DNA from: Rutpela maculata
Lineage: Eukaryota; Arthropoda; Insecta; Coleoptera; Cerambycidae
DNA: 64,000 bases
NCBI GenBank assembly: GCA_936432065.2
Contig: OW386285.2
Location: 39,363,920-39,427,919, forward strand
Reading direction: 5' to 3'
The position numbers and the translations under genes were made by a program. Within the stretch, counting starts at the first letter, position 1. Each line of letters opens with the position of its first letter. Below, piece after piece: positions 10,549 to 21,860 of the stretch. Under the pieces are notes generated by a model. The model did no database searches, was not told where the DNA came from, and saw only the letters and a program-made list of their open reading frames with translations.

Positions 10549-12222
10549 TTTTAAAAAACAGTCTTAGACATTGCTCCTCCCACTTTTATGCGGATGATAC
10601 GCAAATTTATTACCCTTTTAAACTATCCGAACTTGACAATGCCGTTCAACTGATAAATAATGATATAGAGAATCTTGTTACCGCATCACAAAACCATTGT
10701 TTGAAAATTAATCCAACTAAATCTACAGTTCTCCTATTTGGTCCCTTAAAAGATCGAGCTAAGGCAGTAAATCAGTTAAATATTAAGGTAGAGAATTCAG
10801 TTCTGGAAATTGCAAATCATGCGAAAAATTTAGGACTCCATGTTGATTTTAATCTACGTTTTAACTATCACGTCAACTTTATGATAAAAAGATCATTCAG
10901 TAATATTAAATTATTGTACGGTTGTCGGAAAATATTAGACAGAAAATCCAAAATTTTACTGTGTGAAACACTGGTACTATCACATTTTAATTTTGCCGAT
11001 GTTGTGTATGGTCCTTGTCTGACATCTTGGGATGCAACTCGCATTCAACGGGTCCAAAACTCGTGTATTAGATTGATCTTTGGGTTAACACGCTTCTCTC
11101 ATGTAACACCTGTCCTGAAAGAAATTAACTGGCTGAATATGAAGCAGCGAAGGTATATGCACCGTGCGTGCTTGTACCATAAAATTATTAATCAGAAAAC
11201 TCCAGTTTATCTCTACAATAAAATAAATCATTTATCTGATATTCACTCCGTTAACACAAGAGGTAGATATAAGTTACAAATACCGAAACATAAATTTTCG
11301 TTTTTCAAAAAATCTTTCTCTTACAATGTTGCTAACTCTGTTAATTCACTAAACCTTGAAATAACTAAAGTATCGTATTATAAATTCAAAAAGGAGTTAT
11401 TTCAACAATTAATTTCTGGTGATCATAATATTTAGAAATATCCTATGAAAACATTTTTCCCACAACTTCTACATTATTATTTTTCTATATATACATACAT
11501 AATATGTGTAATATGTTTGTTTATGTGTATGTGTGTATATGTTTATATATGTATATATGTGTATTTATTGCATTTAGTATTCTTTTTATAAACATAATGC
11601 ATATTGTTTCTGTTATATATCATCAATTAAAAGCGAGTTCGTTAAAAAATTTTATAGTGTACTGCTACTTTGAACAATTTTTTGTCCTCTTTTTCCCTAG
11701 GTTAGATTTGGCATAAATAAAAAAAAAAAAAAAAAAAAAAAAGAAAAATAAATTAATTAATTAAAAAAATATATATATAATATACAAAAAATAAATAGAA
11801 GGAAAAAAATAAGAAGTAAATCGTTTACTATACCTGAAAAGCTATATAGATTTTATGTTCCTGCAAAATGTAACTTCTTAGTACCTTTTATATTAGTGTG
11901 AGTCTATTTTTGTGCTTCAGTGTGTCTGTTTTGTTATTTTCAGATATTGTTTCTTTATAAAAGAGGTGTTTCAATATTGTTACTTTAGGTTAAGTTCTAG
12001 GATAGGTCAACCCAGATTACGGCAACTTGCTGTAATCTGGCTCGAGGTTAAGTGGAAGAGCAGGATTTCGTAGCTTAGCAAGCTGCGAAGAACTGAACTT
12101 CGCCTCTTAAGCTAACTAGCGTAATATACCAATTTGTTTGTCTACACTATTTTTTATAGCCTTATTGTAATTGCTAGTTGCTTAATAAAGACAATATTAT
12201 TATTATTATTATTATTAATAAT
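10549..12222 (+). mobile_element. 5'-truncated CR1-like non-LTR retrotransposon, (ATT)n tail
   Basis: The element begins abruptly inside the reverse transcriptase near 10549. It continues through the C-terminal coding part to 11435 and then a long 3' untranslated region containing a 24-base A run at 11721-11744. It ends TGCTTAATAAAGACAAT followed by repeated ATT at about 12195-12222. A terminal ATT microsatellite after an AATAAAG signal is typical of CR1/L2-like elements, and the element at 55733-57760 has the same tail type. It sits in the centre of the large foldback. Confidence 0.78.
10551..11435 (+). CDS. Reverse transcriptase C-terminal part, partial
   Basis: An open frame of 295 codons starts without a Met and opens almost at the catalytic motif HFYADDTQIYYPF. 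It then carries the conserved post-catalytic region (CLKINPTKSTVLLFG, NLGLHVDFNLRFNYH) and the C-terminal domain with SHFNFADVVYGP and RIQRVQNSCIRLIFG. Methionine 10701 is internal and is not a real start. The missing N-terminus (endonuclease and RT fingers and palm) reflects 5' truncation during target-primed reverse transcription. No RNase H follows. The fragment cannot be active on its own. Confidence 0.82.
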   Translation, partial: LKNSLRHCSSHFYADDTQIYYPFKLSELDNAVQLINNDIENLVTASQNHCLKINPTKSTVLLFGPLKDRAKAVNQLNIKVENSVLEIANHAKNLGLHVDFNLRFNYHVNFMIKRSFSNIKLLYGCRKILDRKSKILLCETLVLSHFNFADVVYGPCLTSWDATRIQRVQNSCIRLIFGLTRFSHVTPVLKEINWLNMKQRRYMHRACLYHKIINQKTPVYLYNKINHLSDIHSVNTRGRYKLQIPKHKFSFFKKSFSYNVANSVNSLNLEITKVSYYKFKKELFQQLISGDHNI

Positions 12223-13225
12223 ATATAAACAGGAATTCGCAACTGATCTCATCAGTGCAGCCAGGGCAGTTCCAGAGGACACATGATGGGCGCGGCTGAC
12301 ACGCGGTGACACTCAAAGTGGCGTAGCTCCGTAACGGTTGATGCTACAGAGAAGCTAGACACTCCAATCGAGAGCCCAAAATATGAAGAGAAATGTTTAT
12401 TCGGGTACGTTTTCCTCTCTGAGTCTTCATTTATTCGCACTAGAACGGAAAATTATGAACGAAATATGGCAGGAACATGTGAAATACGAACGGATATGCT
12501 TCTCCGAAGCTCTTATGATCATTTCGACCCAAATCAGACCAGTAACATCCTTTTTGCTGCACTTTAGAGCCAGTTCTGCAATTCCTGCGACTTAGGCCCT
12601 TGTTGCTCCGCAAAAGCAGGGAATCCGACGGGGGAGAGTAGAGGACTTTTTGGTATGTGTTGTCCTGGACGAAAACTACAATTCTGCAAATTTTCAGCTT
12701 TACAATAATTAATTCAAAGTCAAGAACTAAAATTCCTGGGCTACATGGCTTAACTAAGATCACTCAATTTTGCCGCACTAATGAATCAATGCATACACTT
12801 AGAGAACTGTCAAAGTTAACGAACTAAGGTTATAACTCGTCTTGCGCCTTCTTGATGATTTAGATTAGACGTTATAGAAGCAACAATGACTTAAATGTCC
12901 GAGTGCCGCCGCTGCGACACTCAGTAACGGATGACGCTACAAAGCAGGTAGACATACCAATAGAAAGCCCAAAGTATGAAGAGAAATGTTTATTGGGATA
13001 CATTTTGCCCTCCGAGTCTTCATTTATCCGCAATGGCGCCATTTCGGAATTTTTTAAAGTTTTTTAAAATTTTGGAAATGTTGACAGAACTAGAACGGAA
13101 AATTATGAACGAAAATATTCATGGAACATCTGAAATATGAACGGATATGCTTCTCCTAATCCGTTATGATCATTTCGACGCAAATCGGATCAGTAACGTC
13201 CTTTCTGTTGCACTTTATAGAATAT
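12223..13225 (-). repeat. Foldback right arm, both units uninterrupted
   Basis: This is the reverse complement of the two left-arm units, continuous across the point that the retrotransposon splits on the left. It includes the minus-strand 62-codon frame 12252-12440, homologous to the plus-strand frame 9719-9916. It stops near 13225 within the text corresponding to 6330 of the left arm. Confidence 0.75.
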
Positions 13226-13863
13226 GTTCGTAATATAAAAAACTGTTTCCAATTTTCGTTCACCTTCACCCTACTAGTAGCTTGATGGATTCAGTATGGA
13301 ACCACCGCCGAGCCACAGTCTACAATTTGCAGCAGGTCTGACAGAAATCGCTTAAGCTACGCCAGAGTAATCATTGAACAAATATAAAAAAAACATACAT
13401 TAATTGTATCTATATGAAATACACAATAAAAAAACAATACTATTACATTTAGATTCTTCTTCATGGTTTCATGGTTAATATTTTCTTGTGAAACATCACC
13501 AACTAGCTTTTTTTCATTCATTTTGTGTACAAAAATTAAGAATGAAAATGCGAAATGTCAGATTTTAATAAGTTCAATGACTTTTTTAGTTTGACGCAGA
13601 AATATTTCAGGAGTTTTGCCCCCGACCAGGGTGTATTAATACGTCCTGCCCCCGACTAAGGTACTTCTTGACGTCACTAAGTTACTCTATTATGATAGAA
13701 ATCCATGGAAGAGGCAATGAAGGGTTTTTGTTGTAATAAAAACGAATCGAAAGTCCCAAAATAGCTACTCCCACCTGTTTCGTGGGTATATTTGGAATTT
13801 GCGGGTGTCGTAAAATGAAAAATGATTCCCATACTAGCAAACAAAAATTATTTAAATAACTAA
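13226..13863. other. No gene seen
   Basis: Unique-looking AT-rich sequence. Short stretches such as the two GCCCCCGAC-containing phrases near 13618 and 13650 repeat locally. I see no long frame, RNA gene or element boundary. Confidence 0.4.
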
Positions 13864-14252
13864 GGGCCGGTTTTATAGGTTTAGATTAAACCAAAGTTTA
13901 ACTTGAAGATTCACCTAGAAGTTTAAATTGTAGATTTTGGTGCTTTGTAAAATACCGTTTTATAAGCGTTTGTCAAGACCGTCAGTGTTATTGTTATAGA
14001 GCCTCCCAGAATTGACCTAAGTCGAAGAATAAATAAAAACTTCGACTTAGGGAAAAAATTATCAAAAGACAATTAATTTAGAGCATAACATATTTAAGGC
14101 ATCATCGCCGGAGGCTGGCACAAAAGGACTCATACACGCTCACAGAAAAGTAAGGTACAATAAGCCGCACAATTCAAAAGTATGCCAAAAAAGGTGAAAA
14201 GGTGAAACTTCTAGTTAAACTCTAGTTTAATCTGAACTTATAAAATCGGCCC
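13864..14252. mobile_element. PIF/Harbinger-type MITE, TAA target duplication
   Basis: The ends are inverted repeats of about 50 bp, starting GGGCCGGTTTTATA on the left and the complement of GGGCCGATTTTATA on the right. TAA lies directly outside both ends (13861-13863 and 14253-14255). A 3-bp TWA duplication with G-rich termini is the signature of PIF/Harbinger derivatives. The interior carries a short hairpin (CTAAGTCGAAG against CTTCGACTTAG) that recurs in similar form near 28838-28885. Confidence 0.75.
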
Positions 14253-14255
14253 TAA

Positions 14256-15070
14256 ATATGTTTTTACTATAAAAATCAAGTAACATTTTTCAAAGTGGGT
14301 ATTGACACCCTACACCCCCTCATCAGGAGTGAACTGAATTGGCCAAGTCACCTTAATGTGATAAAAAACATCCAACTGTGTATTAGGATTTTTTTAATTA
14401 AAACCGATCAATATCCCTGAGAGGGTGAGACCCAGCCCTTTTAGGGGTGAAGAGGCATATGAGTGTACTCTGAGTACAGTAATCAGATTATTATATTCTG
14501 ATAGCAACTACTCAATGAAGTATTTTGGTTTTTCAAAAAATATGTAAATAACTATACATAGTAGTTATAGTAGCTTACAACCTTCTCAGGGGTGGTAATA
14601 CAATGGCGAGGAGGGTTGAAGGGGTGAATTTGATTTTTTTACTTCTTTTTCTACTTAGTTATCGAAACTAAATATTTTAAGAGAATTTCCTGCAAAATTC
14701 CAATTTCACCCCCAAATAAGGGTGGTTTTTTTAATGTGTTCCAGAGATTTTTCGCCAAAACAAGTGACGGATTCGTTTTCAGCACTCCAAAATTAGTAAA
14801 AAAAAGATGGTTCCGCACTTTACCATGGATGGGCTTTTTTTAACATTGCTCTTTAAACTTTTCATTAGGTACATAAATATCTTAAATTTATAATTTTGTT
14901 TAGGCAGCTAATAACAGATTAAACTGATATTTAACTTTACTACTGTACAAAAAAGATGCCGAACTTAAAATAAAGTTGGATTTTTTATACAAAGCAGCCG
15001 ATGTCGCCCTCTACATTATTAACATTCTCTAGTTTCTTCAAAATAGTGTGTCGAGCCGACATGTTAGGTA
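14256..15070. other. No gene seen
   Basis: AT-rich sequence with repeated phrases about 'AGGGGTG' and 'CACCCC', resembling the flanks of older repeats. I find no frame, RNA gene or clear terminal repeats. Confidence 0.35.
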
Positions 15071-17749
15071 CGCGAGTCTGCCTGGGATTCTTTCCAAAAA
15101 TTTTCTATACCATTTGAGTTAGCCACGGATTCTTATAGGAAAGATTCTGCTGAACAAGATTTTCTTATGAAAAATTTTCCTAAACCGCGAGCTTCATGGT
15201 CAAATAATTGTTTAAACAATTTTTTTTTGTTTTTATTTAATAAAATGAAAACAGTTTTACTGATCCGAAAAAATCTTAATTCAATCGAAAGACATTTTCA
15301 ATACGCGTCGTTTGGCGCCAGACATAGCTCATTTTGTCAACCCTTTCATTTGTTATAGCCAAAATAAATTTCTTAATTAACAAATTGATTACTTCGAAAC
15401 TAATGTGGTCAGGATATTGTTTTTTCTCAAAAAACATTCCTTTTATACCAAAGAATATACCATATTTTTTTTGGCCCGATATCTTCAATACTTTTTGATT
15501 GTTTGAACAATTGGCATAATTTGTTAATTAGCAAATAACTTTTTTTTCGAAAATTTGATCGACTTCAAACCAACTTTAAACGATAAATATTGATGTCGGC
15601 CATAACCCCTATAGAAGTCTGCACGAATGCAACTTTTTGCTTTTTTTGTTTATTTAAAGTTTAAATTAATTTTGCAAATTAACAAATGGAATATCTCGGC
15701 TCTGGGTAAGCGTATCGAAATGGGGTTTTGTGCATATGAAAGTACTTGGAAAAGGAAAATTTTGAGGCCAGAAAGAACTTGATTGGATAACCGGAACCGG
15801 AAATATAAGTGATATTGCGAGGCTCTAATTTGTTTATTAACAACTTTTTTGACACGAGGTTTGGTGCAAATGAAAGCTAACAAGTTTTTCCATCAACCAC
15901 AAAAAGTTCTACAAAAAATATTCAATCCCTGAAGAGTTATACGCGTTTTTGATTCTTAAAAAAATCTCTCCCGCAACGTGAAAATAGTAAGATTTGACGC
16001 GCAATGGGGTGGCGGGTTCGATCCTCGGTGTGGGCAAATTTTTTTTCGTCAAATTTGCTTTTTTTTTCATGCAACCAAGTATTTTTTATGATAATGAATC
16101 TTTTTACTTTCTGAGAAATTTTTAAAAACATCGTAAATAATTTTTTTTTGCAATTATTAAATAAATGGCTATCTTGCAACAAACCTATGATTGTTCGTGT
16201 CCAACGAGGGTTTGTCGGTAGTTTTTGTGTTTTTTACTACTTTTTGTGAAGTAGAAGGCTTGTTTCACTTTATTTGAGGGGGGGTGCCTGTCGAAAAAAG
16301 ACCAAAAATAAAAAGGCAACAATTTTTTTTCCACTTTTTTCTTATAATGAAAAAAAGTTCACGACTCATGAAAAAAACACACACTTAGTTATTTGTAAAT
16401 GAGAAATAATCAAAAGATTTAACAATTTTAATGGAATTATTATTTTATTGTTTTAAAAAGTGAAAAAAAAATTTGTTGCCTTTTTATTTTTGGTCTTTTT
16501 TCGACAGGCACCCCCCTCAAATAAAGTAAAACAAGCCTTCTCTTTCACAATAAGTAGTAAAAAAAAAGAAAAACTACCGACAAACCCTCGTTGGACAAGA
16601 ACAATCATATTTTTGTTGCAAGATACCTAGTCATTTATTTAATGAAAATTGCAAAAAAGAAATATTTACGACGTTTTTAAAAAATTCTCAGAAAGTAAAA
16701 AGATTTATTATCGTAAAAAATACTTGGTTACATGAAAAAAAAGCAAATTTGACGAAAAAAAAAATTTGCCCACACCGAGGATTGAACCCGCCACCTCATT
16801 GCGCGTCAAATATTACTATTTTCACGTTGCGGGAGAGATTTTTTTAAGGGTCAAAAACGCGTATAACTCTTCAGGGATTGAATATTTTTTGTAGAACTTT
16901 TTGTGGTTGATGGGAAAACTTGTTAGCTTTCATTTGCACCAAACCTCGGGTCAAAAAAGTTGTTAATAAATAAATTAGAGCCTTTAACGCAATATCACTT
17001 ATATTTTCGGTTCCAGTTATCCGATCAAGTTCTTGCTAGTCTCAAAAATTTCCTTTTTCCAAAACTTTCATATGCACAAAACCCCATTTCGATACGCTTA
17101 CCCAAAGCCGAGATATTCCATTTGTCAATTTTCAAAATTAATTTAAACTTTAAATAAACAAAAGCAAAAATTTGCATTCGTGCAGACTTCTATGGGGGTT
17201 ATGTCCGACATCAATATTTATCGTTTAAAGTTGGTTTGAAGTCGATCAAACTTTCGAAAGAAAAAGTTATTTGCTAATTAACAAATTATGCCAATTGTTC
17301 AAACAATCAAAAAGTATTGAAGATATCGGACCAAAAAAAATATGGTATATTCTTTGATATAAAAGGCATGTTTTTTGAAAAAAACAATATCCTGACCTCG
17401 TTAGTTTCGAAGTAATCAATTTGTTAATTAAGAAATTTATTTTGGCTATAACAAATGAACGGGTTGACAAAATGAGTTGTGCGTAACGCCAAACGACGCG
17501 TATTGAAAATATCTTTCGATTGAATCAAGATTTTTTCGGATCCATCAAACCGTTTTCATTTTATTAAATAAAAACGAAAAAAAAAATGTTTAAACAACTA
17601 TTTGACCATGAAGCTCGCGGTTTAGGAAAATTATTCATAAGAAAATCTTATTCAGCGGAATGTTTCCTATAAGAATCCGTTGCTAACTCAAATGGTATAC
17701 AAAATTTGTAAAATCACCTCTTTTTTACCCCAGGCAGACTTAACTCGCC
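15071..17749. mobile_element. 2.7-kb near-perfect palindromic (foldback) element, copy 1
   Basis: The whole segment is one inverted repeat with arms of about 1.3 kb meeting near 16420. Its ends read CGCGAGTCTGCCTGGG and the complement of GGCGAGTTAAGTCTGCCTGG. TA lies on both sides (15069-15070 and 17750-17751). Each arm carries a tRNA T-arm-like phrase with a Pol III B-box (GGTTCGATCC at 16015-16024, and its complement near 16781). Both arms show many small differences but no large gaps. No protein gene is present. A second copy lies at 45699-47854. Confidence 0.85.
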
Positions 17750-17751
17750 TA

Positions 17752-18181
17752 TATTGTCCATGTATTTTGATAAATAAATTTTACCTGAAAAATTATTTAT
17801 TTAGACTACTTACTTTATTGTAATATTTTAGACAGCATTGTTAACACATCAATTAGTCCACGAATAAGAATCGTAAATATTGTTCAATTAGACTAAAAGA
17901 AAAGTGCCTTCAATAACCACTCACAGAATGGCTGTATAAAGTAGTAATAACTACCATTTGATGCATAATGAGAGTTAGCAGGGAAGAAAGGTAAAAGTAT
18001 CACTCAATTATATGAGAGACAGATACACGAAATACCTTTTATCTTTATTAACAATGCATCGACAGTGGCTATAATTAAACAAACAGACACACAAAACGTA
18101 CGATAATAAAACATTTCAATTTAGTTGGAATAAATTTATTTACAATCAAATCTACTCAGCAGTTAAATAAATACCGATCGT
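17752..18181. other. Intergenic, 3' flank of the membrane-protein gene
   Basis: No gene is seen. On the minus strand an AATAAA-type polyadenylation signal (plus-strand TTTATT at 18135-18140) lies about 45 bp beyond the stop codon of the gene at 18182-20581, a plausible transcript end. Confidence 0.45.
18135..18140 (-). terminator. Putative polyadenylation signal
   Basis: AATAAA on the minus strand, about 45 bp past the stop codon of the 799-codon gene. AT-rich DNA makes such hexamers common, so only the position supports it. Confidence 0.35.
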
Positions 18182-20581
18182 TTATAAATGAGCCTTAATA
18201 ATTATGCTTTCTTTGTAAGATTTTTGCGGATCTTGTTTACTTAGAAGCTGCTGCTGGGGCAATTTCTCTTTTCGTTCATGGTTCCACTTTACCATATCCT
18301 CCTGTTTTGCTTTCTTGCTATTTTCGTCGAACACAAGGTCGTAAATATCCCGCTTCTTAGGTTTCTTTCTAATAATTACTTTAAACTCTTGGTTATTAAC
18401 CGATATTGGAGATTGCTTGTCTGATATATTCTGTTCATTTGTTTCCAAATCTTCAATTAGAGTGTTGTTGTTGTTACTTTTATTCGAGTTATTTTCTTTT
18501 ACGGTTTCAACGCTGGAGTTACTAAAACTTTTGTAAATTCTAGAATTAGTCTCTGAAATTGATGTAATCATGTGAGTAATCATATCCTCTATTGAGGGAT
18601 ATTCCATATTTTCTATAACACCATTTTCGTTGCTTGAAATTGGTTTACCTTCGTCAGATACATTCACAGATTTCCGTTTTAAATACTTATTTTTCTTTTC
18701 ATAGTACTTCTTAACTTTTTCAAGGTATTTTTCCCTCTTCAACTTAAGTTGGCTCGCACCTTTAATATCATCTTTTTTGGACTTAACTTGTTTTGGAATA
18801 TCTTGAATTGACTGATATTTAATGAATTTGCTAGTTTTAACAGAACTCAATTTTGGGAATGAAGCAGTTGAATTTGAAGGCAGACTTGTTTGAGGTTTGG
18901 TTTCTTTGTTCCTAAGAAGTTCTAATTTGTGTTGAAAGTCGTAAGTACCTGGTATCAAAACAGCATAGTTTCCCACTGAGGCATCCTTTTGATCGATATT
19001 AATATTTTTCTGACTACTGCACAAGTCCCTCATAATTCTTTGACGTTCATCCCTCAGTCTTCGAAGTTGAAACAAATATTTTTCTCTATCTAGTTTTAGA
19101 CGGTTTACATATTTATCTCTAAGAAGTTTTATTCTCTGCCTCCTTAATGTTAACTCTTTTTCGTTTTCTTTGATGTGAAATACCTCGTTCTTGAAGTTTT
19201 CTTTTATCTCTTGAATATTTTGCCGGTGGTTTAGACCCACTGTTTCCCATTTGTTGTCGAGCTCCTCAAACCTCCGTTCGCATTCGCTTTTACCATTCTC
19301 TTTGCGGCTTTTTGGATCAGTTTTATTTGTAAGTCGTTTACTTAAATCTAGGATCACATGGCTTTCTGACTTTGTAGAAGCATTAACGATTATTGGAGTA
19401 GAAGTGTTAAGAATTACTGGAGGAAACAATTCTTCTGAATTGTTGGCCTTACTTGTACTGTTAGAATATGTTACGCTACTTAAGACTATCTCCTTACTCT
19501 TGACTTGTTTCTTATTTTCTGTGGGTTTCTTTGCATGTCTCCGTTTCAAAGGATTGTTTTTTTTTAGTTTCCTACTCTTTGTTTCGGTGTTTATCCTTGT
19601 GTCGACCAAATTTTCAGGTGGAGCAATATCTTCTTTTGCCTGTCTGTTGATCTGATAATTGTTTAATTGATTCACCAACTTTACAAGGCAAATATCTTGC
19701 AAGACCGTACATAAAAACACATGCATATTGGGATCTCGCATGATTTTCCTCAAGTCCTTAATTAGTCCTAAAGTTCTACCCTGAACTCCTTGTAATGAAG
19801 GAATAGTAGTTTTTATGTCAGTTTCTTCAAGAATGTTCTCATCTATCTCTTCTTCTATTTTAGGTATAACCGGATTAAATTTATACTGCGCAATATTTTC
19901 CAAATTTATGTCAGTTCCATTATCGCTCCGTTCTTCTGCTGGACATGTCTCTTCGGTGAGAAAGTAATCTTCGTTATTTACCGTGTCTTTAATTTTCTTA
20001 AAGAGGTCAGCTTCATGCACTATATCCAGTGCCTCGGAAGTTTTGTTCAAATAGTTCTCAAGCGGACCTGAATTTTTTGCTGACAGCACGTCGATATAAT
20101 TATTTTGTACTGTCTGCATTGCTTCGCTGTCAATATTTTGCGGGTATAGCATGCACAATAATGAGATGCCGGTTATTGTGAGTATTGAAGCAGCAATCGA
20201 AAGAATACTTAAAGGTTCGGCCCTAGATTTTCTCCGACGTTTCTTGTTTTTCAATTTTTTTGGTTTAAAACTGCTAGACGTGCCACTTCCATCTGTTGCC
20301 TTTGTCTCTTGAGCGTACTCGTCGAAAAAGAGCTGTCCAACCTTGTCTTCACCTTCAGATTCCGTAAAGGTGCTGGGCGCACTGTTGTCGGAAACGCTAC
20401 TGAAATTTTCTTCATTTTTTACATCTTGATAATTCTCAAATACGTTATTTTGATTGTCACTGTCATTATCTAATGTAAATTTATCTAGGGAACTCCTATC
20501 GTCATCGGATTCGTTTATTACACTCCACGAAGAATTTGAACTCAAATCGGTATCACTTTTCATAGCATTTAAATCACCCAT
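18182..20581 (-). CDS. Single-pass coiled-coil membrane protein, CCPG1-like architecture
   Basis: An intact 799-codon single-exon frame; the first Met (MGDLNAMKSDTDLSSNSSWS) gives the longest start. What is seen: an acidic, Ser-rich N-terminus with WSVI at residues 19-22 followed by NESDDD; a basic patch at 106-120 (KPKKLKNKKRRRKSR); one hydrophobic segment at about 124-146; and a charged coiled coil at about 432-520. Further Lys/Arg-rich regions follow, and the end lacks a second membrane segment. Acidic N-terminus, basic patch, single membrane span and C-terminal coiled coil match a type II membrane protein. A WxxI ATG8-binding motif in the first 25 residues plus this order is known from the vertebrate ER-phagy receptor CCPG1. 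An equivalent ER-phagy role is inference. No retroelement motifs occur. The gene is on the same strand as the BCL11-like exons. Alternatives are a lineage-specific nuclear-envelope or ER protein of unknown role. Confidence 0.8.
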   Translation of the reverse strand: MGDLNAMKSDTDLSSNSSWSVINESDDDRSSLDKFTLDNDSDNQNNVFENYQDVKNEENFSSVSDNSAPSTFTESEGEDKVGQLFFDEYAQETKATDGSGTSSSFKPKKLKNKKRRRKSRAEPLSILSIAASILTITGISLLCMLYPQNIDSEAMQTVQNNYIDVLSAKNSGPLENYLNKTSEALDIVHEADLFKKIKDTVNNEDYFLTEETCPAEERSDNGTDINLENIAQYKFNPVIPKIEEEIDENILEETDIKTTIPSLQGVQGRTLGLIKDLRKIMRDPNMHVFLCTVLQDICLVKLVNQLNNYQINRQAKEDIAPPENLVDTRINTETKSRKLKKNNPLKRRHAKKPTENKKQVKSKEIVLSSVTYSNSTSKANNSEELFPPVILNTSTPIIVNASTKSESHVILDLSKRLTNKTDPKSRKENGKSECERRFEELDNKWETVGLNHRQNIQEIKENFKNEVFHIKENEKELTLRRQRIKLLRDKYVNRLKLDREKYLFQLRRLRDERQRIMRDLCSSQKNINIDQKDASVGNYAVLIPGTYDFQHKLELLRNKETKPQTSLPSNSTASFPKLSSVKTSKFIKYQSIQDIPKQVKSKKDDIKGASQLKLKREKYLEKVKKYYEKKNKYLKRKSVNVSDEGKPISSNENGVIENMEYPSIEDMITHMITSISETNSRIYKSFSNSSVETVKENNSNKSNNNNTLIEDLETNEQNISDKQSPISVNNQEFKVIIRKKPKKRDIYDLVFDENSKKAKQEDMVKWNHERKEKLPQQQLLSKQDPQKSYKESIIIKAHL

Positions 20582-21860
20582 AATACAATTTTTGGGGTCT
20601 TTTTAATTAAAACTGAGGATTTAGATTTAAACTGGTTTTGAAATGTTTTATGATGACATGAAAAAATGAAATGTGTTTGTTTTCAAGTGACACGCGATGT
20701 GCTGTGATGTTTTAATAAGATTTAAAGTAAACCATTTGTAGGCCAAGGGAATAGGAATATTTCCAGTGTGAAATGGGAATAATGATTCATAGGGTAAAAT
20801 TTGCCACGAATCGATAATGCGAGTGGCAACTCTTAATTTTGTTTAAAAGTCGTTCCTTCATTGGACTTCTGGATAGCTATTCTGTAATTTCAGTAAAAAT
20901 GGGCATTTGCCGTGAGAGGAGAGAGCTCATATCACGTTCCCGTCCCAAAATATGTAAAAACACTATTCTCTAAACACATTGTTCATGTACTGATGTGATA
21001 TAATTCCTCCAGAGTTGCCAGCATTTGCCCCATACTTCAGCCAATGGGAGAGCCAAAGTCACGGTGGAAGATCACGTGCGGTACAGTGGGAAATGAAATA
21101 AATTCATCCTGTCATAATGACGCACGTTCTCTATGATTCCCATGCAATACTTAAAATTAGTGTGTGATGTTATTTTGTAAAACTGAATTAATTCTTGCAG
21201 GGCAAGATATAGTGGCATCAAAAGTCTGTTCCTATAAGTTGAATGGGACTTAAAAAAAATTTTTGAAATGGAGGAAAAAATAACCTCGGCTTAGAGTCTA
21301 AGATCCGACATAAGAAGTTAATACCCTCATCTGTTAGTCAGATAAGAAATAGTTTATATAAAAGATAACGTGTAGGCTAATAGAACGCGACTAGGTTGCC
21401 TCGCCATATCTTGACTCCATTACATTTAATTTGAAAATTGTTGTTATGCGAAATCAAAATTTTGTCTTTAAACGTATATAGTAGCGAAACCATTAATTCT
21501 AGAGGAATTTTTCAACAAAGCAAATTCATCATCATTTTATAATCTTTCTAATAGATCCCTACCAATTTCTTTCTAGAACCAACGTTTATCTACATATTCG
21601 CAAGAGATGAGAAAAAAACACGTTTCCTTGGAAAACGTATATTTCCAGTTGTATCGCTCCTAGCGTCCTTATTTTTTGTGGTAGGGCAACAAATAAAAGA
21701 TAACGGGTTTTTGAAGTAAAATTCTACACGTCTGTACCCCTTACTCTTTGTCAATTTGCATTAACAAAGGCTTTTTTAAACGTATCTGACGGGATCGATT
21801 TAGAATTAAATTCTACGTCTTTCGTTGTTGTATTATTTAAGGTTGATTAGTTATTAATTA
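20582..21860. other. Upstream region of the membrane-protein gene
   Basis: No coding gene is recognised. Because the gene reads leftwards, this stretch should contain its promoter. Candidate sites visible by eye are an ATCGATA core near 20815, which resembles the fly DRE, and a CACGTG E-box near 21075. No TATA box at a convincing distance was found. The sequence around 20840-21160 is less AT-rich than the nearby transposon DNA. Confidence 0.3.

Noticed and set aside
11504..11716. 70-codon frame rich in Tyr, Ile and Val
   Set aside because: Arises from a TGTATATG microsatellite in the 3' untranslated region of the CR1-like element.
16015..16024. GGTTCGATCC as a tRNA gene
   Set aside because: Only the T-arm-like phrase is present; there is no anticodon stem or acceptor pairing, so it is noted as a B-box within the palindrome.
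19251..19655. 134-codon plus-strand frame
   Set aside because: It is antisense to the intact 799-codon gene and has the hydrophobic composition expected from reversed Lys/Asp/Ser codons.
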